Positions 1-9,100 of a stretch of DNA of 13,857 bases are shown here, in pieces. Source of the stretch: Phoronis ovalis (lineage: Eukaryota; Phoronida; Phoronidae); NCBI GenBank assembly GCA_028565635.1, contig JAOXYB010035716.1, positions 1-13,857 of the forward strand. Reading direction: 5' to 3'. Numbering within the stretch: position 1 is the stretch's first letter; every line of letters starts with the position of its first letter. The position numbers were made by a program, and so were the translations under genes. The notes under the pieces were generated by a model. It was not told the DNA's origin, searched no databases, and was given only the letters and a program-made list of their open reading frames with translations.

Positions 1-36
1 AGCTGTTTTGGTGACTGAAGTAGAAACACAACCATT
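1..36 (+). promoter_or_regulatory. 5'UTR end and start-codon context
   Basis: The 36 bases before the ATG carry an in-frame TGA at 16-18, so the reading frame cannot extend upstream within contiguous sequence. Position -3 relative to the ATG is A, an acceptable animal start context. The transcription start and promoter lie outside the window, and an upstream non-coding exon cannot be excluded. Confidence 0.55.
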
Positions 37-143
37 ATGAAGAACAATCGCGAGCTTCATTACGAAATGTTACACAAAATACGCCGAAATTTAACATCTA
101 AGGATCTCATAGACATCAAGTATCTTTGTAGTCCATATTTGAC
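37..143 (+). CDS. Exon 1: first half of the DED (residues 1-36)
   Basis: Starts at the ATG at 37 and ends before a GTAAGTT donor, phase 2. It encodes helices 1-3 of a death effector domain. The diagnostic stretch is residues 19-31, LTSKDLIDIKYLC, which closely resembles the same helix in FADD-type DEDs (Leu, Ser/Thr, acidic-Leu, Lys-Tyr/Phe-Leu-Cys). Death effector domains form helical assemblies with other DEDs to recruit caspase-8-like proteases. Family assignment is by eye but the pattern is distinctive. Confidence 0.85.
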
Positions 144-3100
144 GTAAGTTGTTTTGATAAACATGTCTATTCAAACACACTGTATACCCAGATTTCAGTT
201 TTGGAATAAAATGCGTTCATGCACGATGATCAAGTGACGATTTTATGGCAATTCACATAAGAATGAGAAGAGTCATTTTGCTGCGGTGCATTTTTATACT
301 TTAATTAATCTGCAACATACCACGGGACACCCCCCCCCCGCAATGTCTTCCCGAAACTAGTACAGTGGCAGACTCTTACAGCTTACATGTTATTACTTGT
401 AACTTTGATATTATCTCTTCATATTTTTTAGACCAGCTGAATCAGAAAGAGTTTCTGACTTTCGCGATTTAGTTGCAATGTTGGAAAGAAATGGAGTAGT
501 TAAGAGGCAGACTGGTGGTTATAATAAACTTGTACAATTGTTCAAAACTTGTAACCTACCCAGCATTGTGAAATGCATTCATGATTATGAGGAAAAAATG
601 TATGGACTAGCAGGTATGACGAAACAATTTGATCCTGATATCATCTGGGTAAATCCCATTAATACTCTGTCGACATAAGCATTAAGTAGGACTTATTTAC
701 TAGTTGATTTACTCTTTAACGGGTTGTACGCTTTGTCAATTAAGGCTAAAATAAATACTTTCCATTCAGGTGAAGAATTTGCAGTTACCAACGACCCTCA
801 TTCCAGTTCATCTGCTGATAGAGGAACTGGAGACTGGAACTGGGCAGAGCAAACATCAAAACGAAAATCTGAAGGTAAAATACCAAATCAAAACACTGTG
901 ACTGAAGAATGACATCGAGAATAACTGTGAATTTGTTATAAATCTTGTTTCATGCATCCATAGTGTGTATCTTAACATCCACACATTCAATCATTTTCTG
1001 TTCACCTTAATCATTTTGTACTGATCCAATTCATACGGATATTTACGAGAAGCACGAATCAAGTATAGCTGATCACAGACATGGTGTTTAACCAGTTTGG
1101 TGCATGCTTCTCATTATAAAACATTATCTGGACTGTAAACTCACCGTGAGTATCCAACGTTGTTACTCGGGTTCTATACTCCCATTTCCAGTAACTCAAG
1201 TTCTCTAAACTATTTCATGAATAGAGTTACTAGTCGAGTTCGAACGGTTTGTCCAAAACTTGACTCTCTTTGTAATACTAAATAAATCGTTACAGTGCTT
1301 CTTTCAATCTGAAAAACCGGAACATATGAACCATTACAGCTAGGTAATAGGTTTCCTGCTGTACTATATCTGGTGAAGTCATAACGGGAGTAATGTCGTA
1401 TCAGTTCATCTAATTCCCTACAATAAGAACTTTTGATCCTGACCTACTTAATATGTAAAATATTAATTATATATACTTTTCTAATTGTAGCTCAAGGTGC
1501 AAGCGAAATCTCTGGCAAAAAACCTAAATTGGCACCAGCTTTCACCAAATCAGATGAGTTAGGTAAGTAATTTAAGATTGGTTTTATGTTAAGTTGAATC
1601 TGTGAAACTTTACAATTGCATTTTATAAATTCGAGCCTGAAATGCATATGATTTATCACTCTGCATAAGTCACCTTCAAATCTCCTCTTCTCTGTGACAT
1701 CAGTAAAAAGGAATTTGCACAGTACGATTGTTATGTGTTCATTACATTTAACTATTGAGTGATGCAACTTTGGCCCCTGTCACATTACAACTGTGCCAAC
1801 ATAACAGAATAGTAATATAAATTCTCAATTATTAAAATCCATCAGCTTAAGGCTTTCCGGTCTAATGGAATAAGAAAAATTGAATAAGGTAAGTTGTGCT
1901 TAAAAGAGTTAAAAAAGTAAGGACAATTTACAAGGCACTGAAAACATATTTGCAGTAGCCTGTTTCTTTTGATATGTTGGGGATAACAATAAAACAAAAG
2001 AGTAACGACAACGTTGTGTGAGGGTTGAGAGACATCATGTGGGAGGACAAGGAATAATTCTAGCTTAGTACATTTAGCTGCAAGAATCAGACATGTGTGT
2101 ATATCAAAGAGGTAATGTAATATTTCAATTCTTGGGACTTGCTTTACCAAACAGGTAATCAATGACAAACTGACTACTTTCAGATTCAAATAAATCCAAG
2201 CTGTTTTATAATTTGGACAAATCTAGGATGGATGAGTTGTTGATAAATTCGGAACAACTGGCTAAACTTGGAAATTTTGGTACTGTTTATAAAGGTAAGG
2301 GAACCACAAAATATACAATATGTACATTGGCTACTTAGTAGATTGACTGAAACTGTCTATAATACTAATATGTACACAGTTATGCTTTGTAGCCTCGTCA
2401 GTAAAAAAATACTTGACATTCAATGTCCTTTCTTTAATCTTTCTACAACCGATGAAATCTACAGTGAGCTGACACAGCATATTTTGCGTTACGTCTAATG
2501 TTGTTACTCTCCCAAAGCCAGTTTGGTATGTCAACCATCCTCTGCCCTTGATGTTTCATTTAGAAGATTGCCTGTTTATAGTATATCCTGACTTCCTACT
2601 GTTCCAGAAAATTCGGTGCTTACATTTTCTTTATTTGATTTTGGTAAATGACCAACTCTCCATACTGACCGTGCTGTTGAAGCACAGAGCATCGTTTGCT
2701 GTATGTATTCTTATAATAATAATATTTACAGTAATATATTTGACTCGGAAAAAAAAAATGTTTTACAGTTGTTCAATGTCGTTTTAAACAATAAAAATGC
2801 AGTACAGTAGTAAGGTGCTGATTGCATTTCAATATGTGATCTAATTCAGTAATAATGAAATTTAATATTGTAGCACGCAGGAACTTCATGGGAGTAACTG
2901 TGGCCATTAAACAAGAACATAAAGTCAATGCTGGTGAATACACATCTGTACTCCAGTTTTTAAGGGTAAGTTTATTGTAAAAAATAAGTATTTTTTCTTT
3001 CACAATCTGACACTGCTTACTATAAATAATATTAAACTCTGGCACTACGGACTAGTAACTGCATCGATTCGCAGCTTATTGTCCTTTAAACATGATAATA

Positions 3101-6100
3101 CTAATATGACCAATGTCAAGTAAATGCTGCATTCACTACGTTCAGTATTTTTCAATTTTCCTTTTACTTTTTGGTAATCTATGCCAACATGAAAAGAGAC
3201 TACAGTATATAAATTCCGGACTTAAGTATAAAACACAGCATGTGAATAGAAAACAAGCGTTTTGCAAATATCTCTATGATAAATTTCAATCTGACTTGCA
3301 GGATCACTTCAATGGCAAATGGACGGGGGGGAGGCGCGGCGCAGAATATATTGAATATTTAATTGTAATTACAAATTGCAACACATGTATATAACATGTT
3401 TTGCTATAAGGAGCAATCTTTTTAACACTTCTGAATCATCAAAGTTCCGCTGCTTCATGAAAAATAAACAGTTTCGTACGATTTACCTGTATGTACAAGT
3501 GCGATATCATCAAAGACCATATACCTGGTCACTCTCGTGATATCATGTATAGCATGTTTATTTTTGCTATAATGTGTCTGCTGATGGTAACAATGATAAA
3601 AATTGGTTACATGTTGCATTTTTCCAATAAATTGACAGTTTTTTGTAGTCATATTTTTGTCATATCACTGTTCTAAAACACCAAATTTTGGCTCTGACAA
3701 CAAATTAAATGTTTTCAACTTATTGTTAATTAGGTTTTAAAACATTTTTTTCGAAAATAATCTCTTTTCAAATTACGACCCCCGTTACGACCCCTCGAGT
3801 ATCCAACTCCGTGATTTATCAAAATCAAGCGCGTGGCTCCGCAATTAACCTTATACAATCTTCCTCTAAATTTTAAGCCATAGTGCTTGCTAATATGTAT
3901 TCTTGTATGAATGAAAAATCCTGTGAATTGCACTCTCGGAAATCGTGAATCTGCCACTGTACTTTTAATAGCATTGCTTTTTTATTATAATGACGTAATA
4001 TCAACAAAGCCGGAGGAAAAATGAAGGCAGAGCTAGGAGTGATTTTAATCCTAAGGTTTCTGGTTCAAATTGCGAAACATTATTTATTTCAATATACCTT
4101 TTTTAGTAAAAAAACATGAACCAGTCGATTTTTGAATTATAAACTCAGTTACTTTAACTTCAAAGTGATTGCATCTGTATGCATGATACTTTTAATGGTC
4201 TCTGAAAATTTGTTAGCGTTTACTTTTGTTGCAGTGTTTCCTACAAATGTCAAATGTTTCATGCTCGGGATATAATTGGTAAATAGTGTCATGACATTAA
4301 TTCTTTTATTTAAGGAAAAAGAAATTGCTGATATTAAGCATCCGTTTACCTTACCAATATTTGCTGTTTGCAAGGGTCCTCGCAGTATAGTTTACCCCTA
4401 CATGGAAAACCATGATTTAGATACAGTTCTTGAGAACAATCCGAAAGTTCTCACGTGGGAGCTTCGAGTTAGAATAACCAAACAATTTTGTGAAGGGTTG
4501 AATCATCTTCATCTCAAGTTGGATAAGAAGTAAGTGGCCTTGTAATTGGTTTTCAATTTATTGATTAATTTATGTCAGTGATTTCTAGACAAACTCATTA
4601 TTATTATTTATATATGTTTATTATGTTCATTACTAACATGCACTTTTGTTGCAAATATTAAAACGTTCCAGCGAAAATTTTTTATTTTTGTTGATTTACC
4701 AACTTGTTATGTCCCCGTTCAGAGCATAGGAAAAATTAAAGTACTCACATATATTGGATAATGAAGTCTTATTAATTAGAATATTTTACGTAAAAAATTA
4801 ACAAGAAAATAAGCAAGTCTACAGATGTACCTACTTTAGTACAACAGGTGCACCACAAGAAATCACTTTATGGACAGAATAACTCATCTAGCATGACTTG
4901 CATCTAATACACTAGCCTTAGAATGTTACCTACTTATTCCCTTAGTATACATACATGACAAAACAATTATTATCCACATTGGTCTCAACCAATCAGAACT
5001 AATACATGTCATTCCAAAGAATTAATTTAAATTTTATTCACATATCAAAAAAATTATAGAATTCTTGAAAAAATACATTACAAATCAAATAAAAATTGTA
5101 TATACCTTGGTGTACCTTTTCTGTTTTAATGAACGATACCCAAATTACTTGTATGCCTTAACTGTTTTGTTTTTTAGGAAAATTATTATACACGGTGACA
5201 TTAAACCAGGAAATATTATGCTTGACAATAAGTTTAATGCGCGATTAGGTGATTTTGGCCTAAACAGGCAGGTTGAACATGATAAAACGCACATAACCAA
5301 AACAAGTGCTGGAGGTACACCCGGATACGTTGATCCTTCAGCTAGGATTGATGATCCTTACAGACCAATTCATGATGTCTTTAGTGTTGGTGTTGGTAGG
5401 TGTCCATGAGACTTTCTATTGAATGCTTCATCTGCAAACACAATGCAATTTGATTGGTAGATGTAATACTAGCTTGGTTGTGGTCAATGTATATCTATAC
5501 AAGTTAATGTAAGAGTGATAGCTTAATATGAATTCATTAAGTGTATCCTTTCCAAAATTTCTTCAAATACATCTATTGCATGCGACTTAACGAATACATG
5601 TTGCCATTTCTAGAGAATACTGTTTGTGCCGTTAGAAGACAAACAAATCAATAGTATTTGCTTTTTTTATTAGTTATGTTAAGACTACTGACGCAAAAGC
5701 CAGCCATAATTACCAGAGGTAATAAAAAGTTATGGACAAATGTTAGAAACAAATCAATAATTGCAACCACGACTGAAATTGTAGCCATGGAGAATTTTAT
5801 AAGAACTGTAAGTTTTTAGAAAAATACTCTCGAAATCACTGAAACTGATTTTATTGAAATTTTAGTTTTGTTCTAATTTAGATATGTTTCAGTTCACCGA
5901 CTCATTCGGTATAGATAGTAAGGGACATGGTGCTTCAGTTGTAACATCCCCAGAATAGTACTGTTAATCTTGAGGTCAAAAGTTAATTTAAAGATTTCTC
6001 AAAATGTTACGAAAAAAAACCTTTGAAAATATTTAGGTATTAAAATATGAAGTTTACTTTGTGGCATGTTCTCATTAAGTTTATGGAGGATGCTACAGCT

Positions 6101-9100
6101 AGTAACGCTTAATCCAACAGGTTTGTAATCTGACATATGACATAATGCCAGATATCGTATACGAAAACTGTTATTTGAAAACGTCTTGACATTTTAATAT
6201 TTATTTCGATGACAAATCTATACTGGCCCTACTTTATAACCTGGACGCTTTTATAGATATCCGAATTTAGATATTGCTCCTTCTTTGTCGATTTCAGAAA
6301 ACGTATCTGATGTTTATGCTTTTAGGATTTTTGGAATTCTCGGGAATATTTGAAGGTGTTTATTGACTTAATGAGATGGTGTTTGTTCAAACCTAAAGAC
6401 CGGATTGCATTACAAAAATTATGTGAAGCTTTGAAAAAGGTAAGATCTAAAGTTTTGTTCTAAGTTTTAAAACATGTTTTGTTTGAAATAGAAAGTGGAA
6501 CATGTTGACAAAATAAATCATTTTAACATAAGGTGCTATTGGGATTGCTCAAAATATTTGAATGGCTAAATATTACAAAATAATGTTCCGCTTGCGCAAC
6601 ATGTACAAATATTGTCGCCAATACAAGTGCTTCTTTTTTACATTGCGTTACAATTGCATTAAATAAGTTCTAACATAATATCGGTTCACCTTGTCAAGTT
6701 GTTTTTGTAGAACATAATGGACAAGACACCGACTCCAATTAGAATGTATAAACTAGATGCTGATAAAAGAGACAGATGCGTTGCCTGTTTGCTACACAGA
6801 CCAAGTAAGTAAAATAGTGTATAACCCCCAAGTTATTAAAGACAATATTAGTTGTTTTTACGTAGTAGTAGACACTCAGAATACATAAATTACACCTTAA
6901 GTGTGTTCATGGTCAGTCAGTATTTGCCTCAGAGTTGTTCAGACTTTAGAAATATATTGCTACATATTTCAGATTAGTATACAGGGTCAGGGTGCTGATT
7001 CCCGAGATATGCAAATGTCATATTATACATTCTTCATAACTGCGTAATGGTGATGATGTACTAGTCAAACAATTGTATCTACCACACCCAGTAACCCTGT
7101 TTTAAACTTGTTTACATGTCCATGTGTTTTAACATAATATGTGGTGTTATATTTTATAGTTAAGGATTTGACATTAGTTTCCGATGAGTGCACTGTAGAA
7201 TGCTGTGTATACTGTCGTTCTTGCTTAATGAATACGTACAAAAGTCCAGTCTTTTGTCCTTTCCATGGTGCTGCAGAACCATTAATTGGTGAGATATGTG
7301 TAACGTTTGTGACTTGATACTACAAGATATATTTCTGCATGTTTATACTGTCACGTATTCAAAATGTTAAGCTGGACGTTCGTTAACAGGTATAGAGTAT
7401 GAAATGCTAGCTTGTTGATATCACGGCCGTTACCTTCACTTAATCAGCATGCGTTTCATTTATAGTTAATTTATAGTTAATTGGTATACTTTCATAACTA
7501 TTACTTTATAAATATGTTTTATGTTGAAAGGCAATAAATATCGGTACGCTATTATTGTTGGTGGCGGTCCAAATGCAAAAGATCCTGACAAAACTGTCTT
7601 TCATCGTGATGCCTCGCTGATAAAGAATGTATTTCTGGATCCTCGCATTATGGGAATGAGGTATGTATGCATGTATTTATAACTTTTTCGACATTTTGCT
7701 TTTATATTGCTTTTATTCCTAAACTTTCACATGATTGTAATGTTGCTAAGTGGCTGACCAAGCTGTTTGCAATTGTGCAGACCGTACGGTAGAAATTGCT
7801 GCGGTCTGACTAATCCAAAATTTGTTTTGTGTAAATGCAATAGACTTCTTAACAGCATCACTAGCACATTAGCTGTGATTAATTATACGTATAAATGCAT
7901 CGATATAGTTTTCGATATATCGTATTTTGAAATTTTCAAATAACATTTTAAAAGTAAGAAGGCATGATTTATTACAGTTTCCCTGTTACCCAGTGATTGA
8001 TTTGGAAGTGTGTAAACAATTGTAATACTAGAATTATTAAGTAATCAAGTAATTTCAAGAAGATGGTCAAGGTTTGAGATATGGCACTTAAGGTGTGACA
8101 TCCCTGGGGAAGGCTACTGTTGACATTGAGGTCAAAATAACATATATAGGCCAAATGTAATTTTTTTTAAATTGCTCAGAACATCCACATATGATGTTTT
8201 CATGTTACACAGATTTAATTTTGATGGCCTTTGAGGCTATAAAGGTGCCAAAAGGTGAGCTTTTTATTGATTTTTAATTAATATATGGAGGAAATATATC
8301 AAAGGTAAAGAACGGTTAGTCATACAGCCTTGGCGTTTGCCGTATGACATCCCCAGGGTGGATGAGCTTGAACTTGACATTATTACGTCATCTGGAGGTC
8401 AAGAGGGCAACATCTTCGAATTATGTGAATCTTCAAAAATGAGACTCTCAGGTCATTTAGACGTCATTCAGAAGTATTATGCCATGCTGAGGTTAATAGA
8501 AACCAAAACATTTTAAAGTTATTTTATTAAAAGTCCGATTATGATTTTTTTGTTATTTAATTTGTTTACTGGCTTGGTGTTGCCATTAACATTTACGAGA
8601 TTCATCAATTTTCAAGACTTGTTATATTATCTACATCTAGCCATAACTTGATTACAAATTAGGACATTCGTAAATAAAAAGATTATCTATCTATCTTTAT
8701 CACTGTCTGAACAAATCCATCAACTGTTATTCGCATCTTCTCGAGAAGGTACGTCCAAACTAACAGGTGGATTGTTTGAACCTTTAATAGAGAAAATTGC
8801 AGTAATCCTGTGTCTTTGCTAAAAAAAAGGCTATCTAGTTTTAACTCATTTCTGTAAAAATAGAAGCTTTTATCAAAACAAATTTCATTTATATAATTTA
8901 ACATGTAAGTGTGAGAAAATGAGTGTACATGAAAACACGTAACCTAACCTGTAATTGCCTAGTGCCCTTATTAGCACATATATTATCTCAGGGAACTGAA
9001 GTAATTGGCGTAGAGGAAATTGAGCTCGATATTTTTCATCTATAAATAAGCATGGTTAACGCGAACACATTTTTTTACAGAAAGGAAAATGTTCAGTTTT

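Larger units (their letters stand above)
7661..9080 (+). other. Intron 13 (1420 bases)
   Basis: The longest intron, splitting the first part of the protease fold. It contains repeat copies B and C, a short ATCT tandem near 8684-8697, and AT-rich filler. The stretch just before the acceptor (8991-9046) has a protein-like open frame, but it fits no phase with exon 13. No independent gene is seen. Confidence 0.7.

Noticed and set aside
330-339. C10 tract in intron 1 as assembly error or regulatory site
   Set aside because: It may simply be a homopolymer of a decayed transposon end; nothing in the sequence supports a function.
1842-2189. Minus-strand 115-codon open frame
   Set aside because: It lies in intron 4, overlaps exon 5, has no recognisable motif and is biased to Leu/Phe/Ile as expected from AT-rich antisense sequence.
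3730-3957. Minus-strand 75-codon open frame
   Set aside because: It falls inside the candidate transposon in intron 6 starting within its terminal repeat; no transposase motif is seen.
6440-6710. Gene boundary after the kinase, giving two genes
   Set aside because: Exon 10 ends at a strong donor in phase 0 and exon 11 opens at a strong acceptor in phase 0; no AATAAA or new start context was found between them. Still listed as the main test of the fusion.
7040-7080. Box C/D snoRNA in intron 11
   Set aside because: A TGATGA is present but no CTGA at a fitting distance and no terminal stem were seen.
8991-9046. Protein-like stretch (TEVIGVEEIELD) before exon 14 as an extra exon
   Set aside because: Joining from exon 13 in phase 2 gives a stop after four codons, no donor follows, and exon 13 to 14 is already seamless.
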